Below, piece by piece: positions 34,216-43,298 of a stretch of DNA of 64,000 bases. A model generated the notes under the pieces. That model saw only the letters and a program-made list of their open reading frames with translations, did not search any database and had not been told where the DNA came from. This DNA is from Syntrophobotulus glycolicus DSM 8271. Its GTDB lineage: Bacteria; Bacillota; Desulfitobacteriia; Desulfitobacteriales; Syntrophobotulaceae. Every line of letters starts with the position of its first letter. Position 1 is the stretch's first letter. The position numbers and the translations under genes were made by a program. The DNA lies in NCBI RefSeq assembly GCF_000190635.1, contig NC_015172.1:2418001-2482000 (forward strand), in the 5' to 3' direction.

Positions 34216-34872
34216 CTATTCATTATCAACGGATAAAATATGTAAATATTTCTCGACAACCATTTTAGTGTTTTCAGAAATGGATTTTGTGCCATCTACA
34301 TGTATTACAGGACATACGAGAGTCTCTGCCCATTCTTCAATTCTTAATAGAGAACGTGATGCTACAAAATCAACAAACTTCAAGTGTTGCTCGTACATAT
34401 CACCTCCTTCACGGATGCGTTCTCCATGCTGCCCATAAGCTCGTTGTTTTATGCGTTCAATACGCGTTTCAAGCGGCGCTGATATAAATACGGCAAAGGT
34501 ATATGTCGACGAAATCTCTTCACCAAAATCTCCGATTACGGCAGAAATAACGAATGAACAATATTTTTCAATATCGGCAAGCATTAAATCTAAAGATTCC
34601 TCACGTGTACGCTCTATGGTATATGTCCTGGTAAGAGTGAGCATCAAAACATCATTTTCGACAATATAAATCAGTAGCCAATCCGGTTGAATATGACACT
34701 CTCGAAATCCTTCAAAGCTGCCTTTCAAGGCGTGGTCATTATATTTTTCTGCCAATGGCCTACCATTTGCTAGTTCTCCAACCACATACTCAAACAGCTT
34801 GGAATCATAGCCCCGCTTCATCATTTGCCTGTATTCCTTCTTGAAGCGAGATGTTCTGTTAATCTTCATCAT
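34216..34872 (-). CDS. Chimera: YafQ-type toxin N-terminus fused to a headless P-loop kinase-like fragment
   Basis: Residues 1-83 are a YafQ-family mRNA interferase (MKINRTSRFKKEYRQMMKRG, NDHALKGSFEGFRECHIQPD, DWLLIYIVENDVLMLTLTRT). The normal ending with its catalytic His (GTHSDLF-like) is missing. From residue 84 the sequence changes to YTIERTREESLDLMLADIEK, then APLETRIERIKQRAYGQHGE and HLKFVDFVASRSLLRIE. That is the C-terminal half of an AAA/shikimate-kinase-like P-loop NTPase without its P-loop. A deletion joining two genes in frame explains this best. Both activities are probably lost. It overlaps the antitoxin gene by 14 bases. Confidence 0.8.
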   Translation of the reverse strand: MMKINRTSRFKKEYRQMMKRGYDSKLFEYVVGELANGRPLAEKYNDHALKGSFEGFRECHIQPDWLLIYIVENDVLMLTLTRTYTIERTREESLDLMLADIEKYCSFVISAVIGDFGEEISSTYTFAVFISAPLETRIERIKQRAYGQHGERIREGGDMYEQHLKFVDFVASRSLLRIEEWAETLVCPVIHVDGTKSISENTKMVVEKYLHILSVDNE

Positions 34873-35149
34873 CGCTGTTCAAGTCCTCCATCAGTTCTGC
34901 TACTGTGCCATAACTTTTTGTCGGGACTTTTCCAGCTATAATATCCCGCGCTTCCTGCATAGCGGCAAGTGTTTCAGCGTTGTACTGAGGATTCTTAACC
35001 TCAAAGGGCAGCCCACCCGCAAGAATAACCTGATGAAGAAATATATTTATAGCTTCAGTAGTCGAAAGACCTAATGTTTTAAGCGTAGCTTCAACACCAG
35101 CTTTAACGGCAGCTTCAACCCGAATGTGCAGTGTTTCCGATTTAGCCAT
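34859..35149 (-). CDS. RelB/DinJ-family antitoxin (partner of YafQ)
   Basis: This 96-residue antitoxin starts MAKSETLHIRVEAAVKAGVE and continues ATLKTLGLSTTEAINIFLHQ with GGLPFEVKNPQ, the DinJ signature. The acidic tail ends DLNSDDED. The ATG at 35149 has AGGAGGTGAG upstream; longer in-frame starts lack such a site. It precedes and overlaps the chimeric yafQ, the standard dinJ-yafQ order. It is intact while its toxin is not. Confidence 0.92.
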   Translation of the reverse strand: MAKSETLHIRVEAAVKAGVEATLKTLGLSTTEAINIFLHQVILAGGLPFEVKNPQYNAETLAAMQEARDIIAGKVPTKSYGTVAELMEDLNSDDED

Positions 35150-35316
35150 ATTGCTCACCTCCTGTATCATCATATGCATTGTATCACGTTTTATATACAT
35201 ATTTAATGCGTTTTCTGTTAACAATATAGCATAGAACCAAACAAATTATAAAATAATGGCTGCAAGCAGAGCAATCTTATTTTTTCCGGAAAAAGAATTC
35301 ACGATTAAACTGTAGC

Positions 35317-35568
35317 AATGCCTACAAATAGGCCAATTCCCATTTTCCCATGTAAAAATTGTGTTCCATAATTCAAACCTGAAAAGTGTTCCATAATGCA
35401 TGTTTTTCTGATTCCGAACCATTCAAAAGGACGGTTTTTATCAAAAAACAGGGTGCCAACAATCAAATTCCCATCTGCGAGCACCCTGTTTATGTGATAT
35501 TAAAATTCGCTCAATTCGTTACGCCGCAAGGCGTTTACGCCATGCATCTACAATTGCCCCAACGCTTA
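35317..35568 (-). repeat. Region downstream of ppdK: parent copy of the dispersed repeat
   Basis: From the ppdK stop the minus strand reads TAAGCGTTGGGGC, a terminator, then TGCATTATGGAACACTTTTC and GAATTATGGAACAC, and a diverged GGCCTATTTGTAGGC segment near 35325. Copies of parts of this recur at 29934, 31831, 32899, 33241 and 34095. No gene lies here. Confidence 0.65.
35443..35490 (-). terminator. Terminator of ppdK
   Basis: On the minus strand ACAGGGTGC pairs with GCACCCTGT across a 24-base loop, followed by TTTTTG. It is about 80 bases past the ppdK stop. Confidence 0.8.
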
Positions 35569-38241
35569 CTAACCCTTCAGCGCTGCTTGGGCCGCGCTCA
35601 GCCTAGCAATCGGTACTCTGAACGGGGAACAGGATACATAGTTGAGGTTGATTTCCTGACAGAAATCTATCGATGAAGGATCTCCGCCATGCTCGCCGCA
35701 GATACCGATTTTCAATTCAGGATTTGTGCTTTTAGCCAGTTCAGCACAAATTCTCATGATCTTACCCACCCCGTCACGGTCAAGCACCGCAAAAGGATTA
35801 TTTTCCAGTATTCCGCTGCTCATATAGTGAGGCAGAAACTTCCCTTCCGCATCATCACGGGAAAATCCGAAAACCGTCTGGGTAAGGTCATTGGTGCCAA
35901 AGGAAAAGAAATCGGCGAATTGCGCTATTTTATCAGCAGTCAGGGCGGCGCGCGGCATCTCGATCATGGTTCCGACCTTGTATGCGATAAGAACGCCCTG
36001 TTCCAAACATATTTCAGTTGCTATTTTATTGATCATCTGACGGAGAATCTCCAGCTCCTTATAATGAATCACCAGAGGGATCTTGATCTGGGGATAAATT
36101 ATATAGCCTTCCTTCACAAGACGTGCCGCAGCCTGAAAGATCGCCCTGCACTGCATAGCGTATATCTCCGGATAGGTGATGCCGAGTCGGCAGCCCCTGT
36201 GCCCGAGCATAGGGTTCATTTCATGAAGCGCTCTGACCTTTTTGAGCAAGGATTCTTTGTCATAAAGCTTTTGCCGGGCCTCCCTGTCCTCCTGATCAGA
36301 TAAGCGCAATTCAGCTATCTCTGTGATCAGATCTTCGCTGTTGGGTAAAAATTCATGAAGAGGAGGATCGAGGAGGCGGATCGTCACCGGCAAACCATGC
36401 ATGGCTTTGAGGATGCCGTAGAAATCTTCTTCCTGCATTGGTTGAAGATGAGCTAATTCTTCCTCTCTTTCCTCAACTGTCTGGGCCAGGATCATTCTTT
36501 GAACGATCGGTATCCTGACCGGGTCCATAAACATATGCTCAGTACGGCAGAGTCCGATACCCTCAGCCCCATATTCTCTTGCTTTGGCCGCGTCGACTGG
36601 ATTATCGGCATTGGCCATGACCTGCATTGTCCGCAGCTCATCAGCCCATTTCAGGATAGTCTGAAATTCTCCGCTCAACTCGGGATCCCGCATTGGAACC
36701 AGGCCCTGAATCACATGGCCTGTCCCTCCGTCGATAGAAATGACATCATTCTCCGTATATTCCTGATTCTCAATCGTGATTTTTCTACTGTTGTAATCTA
36801 TTCTTAAAGCCTCACAGCCGCATACGGCCGGTTTGCCCATATGCCTGGCCACTACGGCGGCATGGCTGGTCATCCCGCCTCTGCTGGTCAGGATTCCCTG
36901 GGCGGCAAGTACCCCGTGAATATCGTCAGGGGTCGTTTCCGTCCGGACCAAGATGACCTTTTCCCCGGCATTGCCCAGCTTTTCGGCGATATCCGCTTCA
37001 AAAACAATCTTTCCGGAAGCAGCTCCAGGTGATGCCGGAAGCCCCTTTGCGATAATCTTCAGCTTGGCTCCCTCATCAATCCTGCGGTGCAGCAATTTGT
37101 CCAGCTGGTGCGGGTCAATTTTCCGCACAGCCTCTTCTTTGGTGATCAATCCCTCAGAGACAAGATCAACAGCGATTTTAATCGAGGCCGCTGCCGTACA
37201 TTTGCCGTTTCTGGTTTGAAGAATATAGAGCTCGCCTTTTTCGATGGTGAACTCGATATCCTGCATATCGCGGTAATGCTTTTCCAAATTGACGGCGATT
37301 TCTTCAAACTGGCCATAGAGTTCCGGATGTTCACCAGCAAGGCTGCTGATGGGCAACGGAGTACGAATCCCGGCTACGACATCCTCGCCCTGAGCATTCA
37401 TTAAATATTCACCATACAATTTTTTTTCTCCGGTTGATGGATTGCGGGTAAAGGCAACCCCCGTTCCGGAATCTTCACCCATATTGCCGAAAACCATGGA
37501 TTGCACATTGACAGCCGTTCCGATATGATCAGGGATATGATTGGTTCTGCGATAAAATATGGCTCTGTTGGTATTCCAGGAACGAAATACCGCAATAATC
37601 GCCTCCTGAAGCTGTTGACGCGGATCATCGGGAAAAGCCTTGCCGGTCTCTGCCTCAATCAGTTTTTTAAATTGACTGACAAGCTTTTTCAGGCTTGCTG
37701 CGGATAAATCAGAATCAAAATAAACACTTCCCCCTTTTTCCCGGGCCTGATCCTCTTTGGCTTGATGAATCATCTGCTCGAATTTGTAGCCTTCCACGCC
37801 CAGGACAACATCGCCAAACATCTGAACAAAACGGCGGTAGCAGTCATAAGCGAATCTTTCATTGCCGGTTGCTTTTGCCAACCCCTGAACCGTTTCGTCA
37901 TTCAAACCAAGATTAAGAATAGTGTCCATCATTCCCGGCATGGAAATTTTGGCTCCGGAACGCACCGAAACCAAAAGAGGAGCCGTACTGTCCCCAAACT
38001 TTTTGCCGCTTTGTTTTTCCACTTCGGCAATGGCCGGCTGAATTTCCTCCCATAATCCGTCAGGGAGTTTTTCGCCGGTCCGGTAATATTCACGGCAAGC
38101 CTCGGTTGTGATGGTGAATCCCTGGGGAACATGAAGTCCGATATTGGTCATTTCAGCCAGATTGGCCCCTTTGCCTCCCAAAAGGTCCCTCATCTCTGCT
38201 TTGCCTTCTTTAAACAGATAAACATACTTTATCCCCGTCAT
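35569..38241 (-). CDS. ppdK: Pyruvate, phosphate dikinase
   Basis: PpdK interconverts pyruvate, ATP and phosphate with PEP, AMP and pyrophosphate; in anaerobes it serves glycolysis or gluconeogenesis. The 890-residue protein has the ATP-grasp N-domain (GGKGANLAEMTNIGLHVPQG) and the phosphohistidine domain. The central motif is GGMTSHAAVVARHMGKPAVC, with the catalytic His preceded by the regulatory Thr/Ser. A C-terminal PEP/pyruvate barrel follows (GICGEHGGDPSSI, then CSPFRVPIARLSAAQAALKG at the end). Its regulator gene is immediately upstream, 2 bases away. Fragments of its 3' end are repeated downstream. Confidence 0.97.
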   Translation of the reverse strand: MTGIKYVYLFKEGKAEMRDLLGGKGANLAEMTNIGLHVPQGFTITTEACREYYRTGEKLPDGLWEEIQPAIAEVEKQSGKKFGDSTAPLLVSVRSGAKISMPGMMDTILNLGLNDETVQGLAKATGNERFAYDCYRRFVQMFGDVVLGVEGYKFEQMIHQAKEDQAREKGGSVYFDSDLSAASLKKLVSQFKKLIEAETGKAFPDDPRQQLQEAIIAVFRSWNTNRAIFYRRTNHIPDHIGTAVNVQSMVFGNMGEDSGTGVAFTRNPSTGEKKLYGEYLMNAQGEDVVAGIRTPLPISSLAGEHPELYGQFEEIAVNLEKHYRDMQDIEFTIEKGELYILQTRNGKCTAAASIKIAVDLVSEGLITKEEAVRKIDPHQLDKLLHRRIDEGAKLKIIAKGLPASPGAASGKIVFEADIAEKLGNAGEKVILVRTETTPDDIHGVLAAQGILTSRGGMTSHAAVVARHMGKPAVCGCEALRIDYNSRKITIENQEYTENDVISIDGGTGHVIQGLVPMRDPELSGEFQTILKWADELRTMQVMANADNPVDAAKAREYGAEGIGLCRTEHMFMDPVRIPIVQRMILAQTVEEREEELAHLQPMQEEDFYGILKAMHGLPVTIRLLDPPLHEFLPNSEDLITEIAELRLSDQEDREARQKLYDKESLLKKVRALHEMNPMLGHRGCRLGITYPEIYAMQCRAIFQAAARLVKEGYIIYPQIKIPLVIHYKELEILRQMINKIATEICLEQGVLIAYKVGTMIEMPRAALTADKIAQFADFFSFGTNDLTQTVFGFSRDDAEGKFLPHYMSSGILENNPFAVLDRDGVGKIMRICAELAKSTNPELKIGICGEHGGDPSSIDFCQEINLNYVSCSPFRVPIARLSAAQAALKG

Positions 38242-38243
38242 CT

Positions 38244-39056
38244 CTATTCTCCTTTGTACACCTTCTGCATGATAATACTGGCTGTTTCCTCAACAGCTTT
38301 ATTGGTTGTATCGATAACCGTGCATCCGATTTTCTTCATGATTTGCTCGGCATATTTCAGTTCCTCAATGATCCTGTCAACATTAGCATAGTCGGCCGTA
38401 GGCCCTAATCCCATAGCCTTCAGTCTTTCACTGCGGATGTGATTAAGCTTTTCAGGGCTCAAAACAAGACCAAAGACCTTTTTAGGCTGAGCCAGGAACA
38501 ATTCTCTGGGCGGATTCACTTCCGGCACCATGGGGATATTGGCTGTCTTCATTCCTTTATGGGCCAAATACATGCTTAAAGGGGTCTTTGATGTCCGTGA
38601 CACTCCGATCAGGACGACATCGGCAAAAAGGACTCCCCTGGGGTCCTTCCCGTCATCGTATTTGACGGCAAATTCAACCGCTTCAATCTTTTTAAAGTAT
38701 TGCTCATCCAAACGGTGAATAATGTTGGGAACATTTTTGGGCAGCAGACCCGTTTGCTCCGCAAGGGCATTAATAAGAGGACTGAGAATATCTATCGCCA
38801 CCAGTCCTTTTTCACGGGCGCATTTATCTATGTATACCCTGAGGTTATTCAGGACTAAAGTATAGACGAGAATAGACCTCTCCTCCATTGCTTCCGCGAT
38901 AACCTCATCAATATGCATCTCATCCTGAACATAGGAGATACGTCTGATTCGCGCTTTAATTCCGTTAAACTGGGCGACAGCCGCTCTGCTCACAAATTCA
39001 GCGGTTTCACCCAAAGCATCGGAAATCACAAAAATCACCGGGGTCTGGTTAGACAC
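38244..39056 (-). CDS. yqfL: PPDK regulatory protein (bifunctional kinase/phosphorylase)
   Basis: This family phosphorylates PPDK on the Thr/Ser near its catalytic His with ADP and reverses this with phosphate, switching PPDK off and on. The 270-residue protein has the start FVISDALGETAEFVSRAA. The P-loop-like VVLIGVSRTSKTPLSMYLAH motif and the segment KMANVPLVPE-like (MKTANIPMVPEVNPPRELF) are also visible. Adjacency to ppdK confirms the target. In Bacillus the homologue YqfL sits with ccpN, as it does here. Confidence 0.93.
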   Translation of the reverse strand: MSNQTPVIFVISDALGETAEFVSRAAVAQFNGIKARIRRISYVQDEMHIDEVIAEAMEERSILVYTLVLNNLRVYIDKCAREKGLVAIDILSPLINALAEQTGLLPKNVPNIIHRLDEQYFKKIEAVEFAVKYDDGKDPRGVLFADVVLIGVSRTSKTPLSMYLAHKGMKTANIPMVPEVNPPRELFLAQPKKVFGLVLSPEKLNHIRSERLKAMGLGPTADYANVDRIIEELKYAEQIMKKIGCTVIDTTNKAVEETASIIMQKVYKGE

Positions 39057-39102
39057 AGATTTCTACCTCTCTTCCATCATCACTCTTTTTAAGATTTGCC
39101 GC

Positions 39103-39735
39103 TCAATAGCCCAATTCAACGAACAGATTCGCCACATTTGTTTTGGTAAACCTGCCCACCACATCGCACCGTTCATTCCCTGTCTCATCAATGAGAATGT
39201 CTACGACCGGCAAAGAATCAATCTGGTGCCGCACAAGCTTGTGCGCCGCCTCCATTACCGATTCGTCCGAATAAGCCATAATGATATTGGGCATACGGGT
39301 CATGATCACACTGATCGGTACTTGCTGCAATTCTGTTTTACCGAGAGAAGCTTTGAGAATATCTTTGCGCGAAACCATCCCTCTAAGTTCCCTCTCTTGA
39401 CCGACAACAATCAAACTGCCGACATTATTTGTAAACATCGCGACGACAGCATCGTAAATTGTAATGCTCTCTTTGACAGAGGAAGCAACAGATTTAAAAT
39501 CGCCCACACGCAAATAACGCATCCGTTCTCTGATTGAGGAACGCATACTGTCATCTTTATAAAAATATCCTACTCTCGGCCGGGCATCCAGGACACCCGT
39601 CATGGTCAAAATTGCCAGATCGGGCCTCAACGTCGCCCTGGTCAGATTAAGCTGGCCGGCAATCTGCTCACTCGTCATGGGGCTTGATTCCTTGACCAGA
39701 TTGACAATCTTCTCCTGACGTTCCGTCAGCTTCAT
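39103..39735 (-). CDS. ccpN: CcpN-like HTH-CBS transcriptional repressor
   Basis: This 210-residue protein has an N-terminal helix-turn-helix (TERQEKIVNLVKESSPMTSE, QIAGQLNLTRATLRPDLAIL) and a CBS pair (from about residue 70). In Bacillus CcpN represses gluconeogenic genes depending on ATP/ADP. Here it is upstream of yqfL and ppdK on the same strand, fitting control of pyruvate-PEP exchange. The ATG at 39735 follows GAGGATAATGGG; a longer in-frame start adds 15 charged residues without support. Confidence 0.9.
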   Translation of the reverse strand: MKLTERQEKIVNLVKESSPMTSEQIAGQLNLTRATLRPDLAILTMTGVLDARPRVGYFYKDDSMRSSIRERMRYLRVGDFKSVASSVKESITIYDAVVAMFTNNVGSLIVVGQERELRGMVSRKDILKASLGKTELQQVPISVIMTRMPNIIMAYSDESVMEAAHKLVRHQIDSLPVVDILIDETGNERCDVVGRFTKTNVANLFVELGY

Positions 39736-39955
39736 CCCATTATCCTCTCTTTCCCGAAGATCATGATCTTCCTTTGACAATTATATGACGGACCACTGAA
39801 TTGTGTTATCAAATTATTCCTAATAATCACATATAATATGTCACATTTATCATATTTATAACATATTATTTGGACAAAGTACAGCTATCAATCCCTGAAA
39901 AACAAGAAAACAAGAAAAGACCTCTGCTGTGAACAGCCCTTCTCAAGCAAACAAT

Positions 39956-39992
39956 AAAAAAACGGCCAAACTACAATCCCTAGTTTGGCCGC
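39956..39992 (-). terminator. Terminator after glyS
   Basis: On the minus strand a perfect 11-bp stem, CGGCCAAACTA/TAGTTTGGCCG, is followed by seven T residues, 18 bases after the glyS stop. It separates glyQS from ccpN-yqfL-ppdK. Confidence 0.92.
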
Positions 39993-40009
39993 TCTGATCC
40001 ATGCCTTCT

Positions 40010-42082
40010 CTAGACCAGTACGCTCAGCTCTCCCAGGCAGCTCAGGACTTCCACGCATTGGCCCAAAAGACCAAGGCGGGCCCGGCGGAGGTTTTCTTCT
40101 TCAACCATGATCATTACTGAATCAAAGAGCTTTTCAATATGAGGCACAATTTTCGCCGCTTTCTGATAAGCCAGTTCAAAATCATTTTCCTGTACGGCCT
40201 GAGCCACCTGCGGGACTGTTTCAAACAACTGGCTGGCTAATTCCAGCTCAAAACGGTCGGCAAGATCATCAATACTCCATTCTCCCCCATCCGTTTTTTT
40301 GCTTAAATTGACACAGCGTACATAAGCATTGACATAGGAAGTAAAACCTTCTTCCTCCCTTTTCCTGGAAAGAACTCTGGCCTTTTTCTCCACGCTGTAG
40401 GGAAAAGCGCAGCCCTGGGCCATAACAGCCTCAACCGTATCATAGCGGAGACCTTCCTCCTGGAAGATAAAGCGCAGCCTCTGCGCAAAAAAATCCTCAA
40501 GCAGGGGCTGTATTTTGGTGAAAGATTCGAGCGCCAGCCCTTGTCCGGCAAAGATTTCATCGGAAGCCTTGATCAGATCTCTTAAAGAAAGATTATGCCG
40601 GTCCTCTTTCAACATGCTGACAACACCCAGAGCCTGTCTCCTCAGGGCATAGGGGTCCTGTGAACCTGTCGGCTGGATTCCGCAGCCAAAAGCACCGACA
40701 ATTGCGTCCAGCTTATCTGCGATACTGACTGCTCTGCCGGTATAGGAAACGGGCAGGCTGTCTCCTGTAAAGCGGGGCAGGTAGTGCTCTTTGATCCCGC
40801 ATACCACCTCAGGGCTCTCCCCATTGCTTTTGGCGTAATAGGCCCCCATGATTCCCTGCAGTTCAGGAAAATCATAAACCATGTGGGTAACAAGGTCGGC
40901 CTTGGCTAATCGCGCCGTACGTTTGACCAGCTCTTTCTCCTCAGTGCTCAGCGCCATTTTTTCAGCCACAATCCCGGAAAGCTCAACTATTCTTTCTACT
41001 CTTTGTGCCACTGTTCCCAGTTTATCATGATAAATCACCTTCTCCAGCTTGGCGCCCTGAACCTCCAGCGGAACCTTCAGATCTTCCCTGTAATAAAAAG
41101 CGGCATCCTCTAAACGCGCTTTAAGAACTTTTTTGTTCCCGTCTTTGACCTTGTCCAGAGCAGTGCTGTCTCCGTTGCGCACGGTAATAAAGTAGGGCAG
41201 AAGCTTGCCTTCTTTGGACCGCACCGGAAAATAGCGCTGGTGTTCTTTCATCGGGGTAATGATCACCTCTTCAGGCATCATCATATAGTTCAGATCAACT
41301 TCCCCGATCAGAGCCGTCGGATATTCCACGAGGTGGGTGATTTCACTGAGAAGACCTTCATCCTCCTCAACATATCCTCCTACAGCGGCCGCCAGAGAAA
41401 CCACCTGTTCCCAGATGACCCTTTTGCGCTTCTCCTGGTCTCCTAAGACAAAGACGTTTTCCAAATCCTCTAAATAATTGGAGGCTTGGGACAGGACGAT
41501 GGAGTTTCCCAAGGTTCTGTGTCCTCTGGAAAGTCTTCCTGATTGCAGGCCGGCATAACGAAAAGGAACAATCTCCTTATCACATAAGGCAGCCAGCCAG
41601 CGGATAGGCCGGGCGAACCTGACCTCATGATCTCCCCAACGCATGGGCTTAGGGAAGCTTAGACCGGTGATCATATCCAGGCAAAACTGGGGCAGGATGT
41701 TGATGATTTCTTCACCTTTGAGTGTTTTTCGTGCATACACATAAGGAACCCCGTTCCATTCTTGCACAAAAAGATCCTCCAGCCTTACTCCCTGGCCCCT
41801 GGCAAATCCCTGAACAGCTTTAGTCGGGCTGCCCTCGCTGTCATAGGCCGCTTTCTGAGCAGGGCCTTTGACTTCCTCACAGACGTCCTCCTGCCTGTCG
41901 GCCAGACCGGAGAGAAGAAGGGCCAGGCGGCGCGGTGTTCCATATCCCTTGATCTCTTTACAGACAATCCGGAGTTCGTCCAGCTTTTTGCGGGCATTGT
42001 TCTCCAGCTGAGAAAGTACCCCCGGAGCAAACTTTGCCGGCATTTCTTCCATACCGATCTCCAAAAGAAAGTTTTTAGCCAT
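40010..42082 (-). CDS. glyS: Glycyl-tRNA synthetase beta subunit
   Basis: GlyS is the tRNA-binding beta chain of the alpha2-beta2 bacterial glycyl-tRNA synthetase. The 690-residue protein has the start NFLLEIGMEEMPAKFAPGVL, the KGPAQKAAYD region and the HD-like domain. The tail LLGQCVEVLSCLGELSVLV has the anticodon-binding-domain ending typical of the family. It follows glyQ by 4 bases and is controlled by the glycine T-box upstream. Confidence 0.96.
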   Translation of the reverse strand: MAKNFLLEIGMEEMPAKFAPGVLSQLENNARKKLDELRIVCKEIKGYGTPRRLALLLSGLADRQEDVCEEVKGPAQKAAYDSEGSPTKAVQGFARGQGVRLEDLFVQEWNGVPYVYARKTLKGEEIINILPQFCLDMITGLSFPKPMRWGDHEVRFARPIRWLAALCDKEIVPFRYAGLQSGRLSRGHRTLGNSIVLSQASNYLEDLENVFVLGDQEKRKRVIWEQVVSLAAAVGGYVEEDEGLLSEITHLVEYPTALIGEVDLNYMMMPEEVIITPMKEHQRYFPVRSKEGKLLPYFITVRNGDSTALDKVKDGNKKVLKARLEDAAFYYREDLKVPLEVQGAKLEKVIYHDKLGTVAQRVERIVELSGIVAEKMALSTEEKELVKRTARLAKADLVTHMVYDFPELQGIMGAYYAKSNGESPEVVCGIKEHYLPRFTGDSLPVSYTGRAVSIADKLDAIVGAFGCGIQPTGSQDPYALRRQALGVVSMLKEDRHNLSLRDLIKASDEIFAGQGLALESFTKIQPLLEDFFAQRLRFIFQEEGLRYDTVEAVMAQGCAFPYSVEKKARVLSRKREEEGFTSYVNAYVRCVNLSKKTDGGEWSIDDLADRFELELASQLFETVPQVAQAVQENDFELAYQKAAKIVPHIEKLFDSVMIMVEEENLRRARLGLLGQCVEVLSCLGELSVLV

Positions 42083-42086
42083 TTCT

Positions 42087-42968
42087 TTATTTCTCCCCTT
42101 CCTGTTTCAGCATCGGGAAGCCCAATTGTTCCCTCTGTTCCACATAAGCCTGGGCACAGAGTCTGGCCAAAGTACGAACCCTGGCGATATACCCCGTTCT
42201 CTCGGTCACACTGATTGCCCCCCTGGCTTCCAGCAGGTTAAACGTATGCGAGCATTTCAGGACATAGTCATACGCAGGGATAACCAGACCGTTTTCAACG
42301 ACTCTTTTGGCTTCTCTTTCATACATATCGAACCACAATCTCAGGGCTTCGATATCCGCCACTTCGAAATTATAGCGGGAATAGTCTTTTTCATTTTGCA
42401 GGTAGATGTCTCCGTATGTCGTGTCCCCTACCCATTCGATCTCAAATACACTGTCTTTGCCTTGAATAAATGTTGCCAGTCTTTCCAGACCGTAGGTTAT
42501 TTCAGCACTGACCGGCTTGCAGTCAATCCCCCCGCACTGCTGGAAATAGGTGAACTGGGTGACCTCCATACCGTCAAGCCAGACTTCCCAGCCAAGACCC
42601 CATGCTCCCAGTGTGGGCGATTCCCAATTGTCCTCAACAAAACGAATATCATGCTCTGCGGAATTGATCCCTAACCGCTCCAGGCTTTCCAGATAAAGCT
42701 CCTGGACATTGTCCGGAGAGGGCTTCAAAATCACCTGATATTGGAAATAATGTTGGAGACGGTTGGGGTTTTCTCCGTATCTGCCGTCAGTCGGTCTTCT
42801 GGAAGGCTCTACATAAGCTACATTCCAGGGTTCCGGACCCAGCGCTCTCAAAAAGGTGGCCGGATTCATCGTTCCCGCTCCTTTTTCCACATCATAAGGT
42901 TGAGCAATGATACAGCCCTGCTCCCCCCAAAACTGATTTAAGACCAGAATCATATCCTGAAATTTCAC
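42087..42968 (-). CDS. glyQ: Glycyl-tRNA synthetase alpha subunit
   Basis: GlyQ is the class II catalytic chain of glycyl-tRNA synthetase. The 293-residue protein starts [20 protein letters not shown] and has the family marks [40 protein letters not shown] and [24 protein letters not shown] start at 42968 with GAGGAG upstream gives the usual length; a longer frame runs back into the T-box leader and is not used. The order is glyQ then glyS. Confidence 0.96.
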   Translation of the reverse strand: MKFQDMILVLNQFWGEQGCIIAQPYDVEKGAGTMNPATFLRALGPEPWNVAYVEPSRRPTDGRYGENPNRLQHYFQYQVILKPSPDNVQELYLESLERLGINSAEHDIRFVEDNWESPTLGAWGLGWEVWLDGMEVTQFTYFQQCGGIDCKPVSAEITYGLERLATFIQGKDSVFEIEWVGDTTYGDIYLQNEKDYSRYNFEVADIEALRLWFDMYEREAKRVVENGLVIPAYDYVLKCSHTFNLLEARGAISVTERTGYIARVRTLARLCAQAYVEQREQLGFPMLKQEGEK

Positions 42969-42995
42969 GGCAATTTCTCCTCTCAAGCAATAAAT

Positions 42996-43035
42996 AAAAA
43001 ACCCGCCCGTGCAGCAATCATGCTGCAGGGACGAG
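42996..43035 (-). terminator. T-box terminator ahead of glyQ
   Basis: On the minus strand CTCGTCCCTGCAGC pairs with GCTGCACGGGCGGG (one mismatch, a few G-T pairs), followed by TTTTTTATT. It competes with the T-box antiterminator. Confidence 0.9.
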
Positions 43036-43225
43036 AAATACTCCCGCGGTTCCACCCTGCTTGGTTGTCAAACCCTCTTTAACAGGTACTTCATCTGCTC
43101 CAGGCCGCCCCCTTGCCAGTCCGCCATCCGGCTTCCACCATCCCGGATTCTCTATCGGCCACCAAACAAGTTTTATCCTATCATGACAGAACAAAATACA
43201 AAATCCCTGATTCACTTCAAATGGT
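43036..43225 (-). promoter_or_regulatory. T-box leader controlling glyQS
   Basis: The minus strand contains the T-box sequence AGGGTGGAACCGCGGG (43043-43058). Upstream is a stem-I region with a distal-loop-like GATGGTGGAAGCCGG. A GGC triplet follows in ATGGCGGAC and is the best candidate for the glycine specifier. Uncharged tRNA-Gly would stabilise the antiterminator and allow transcription of glyQS. The specifier call is by position only. Confidence 0.9.
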
Positions 43226-43298
43226 TCACTTCACAACTTTGAAATCATAGCCATTTCCATTGATTGTGAAATATTATATTCCTTTTCACCTGCCGCTG

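Noticed and set aside
29934-35577. CRISPR array
   Set aside because: The repeats are few, irregularly spaced, diverged and separated by genes rather than by uniform spacers; no cas genes are present.
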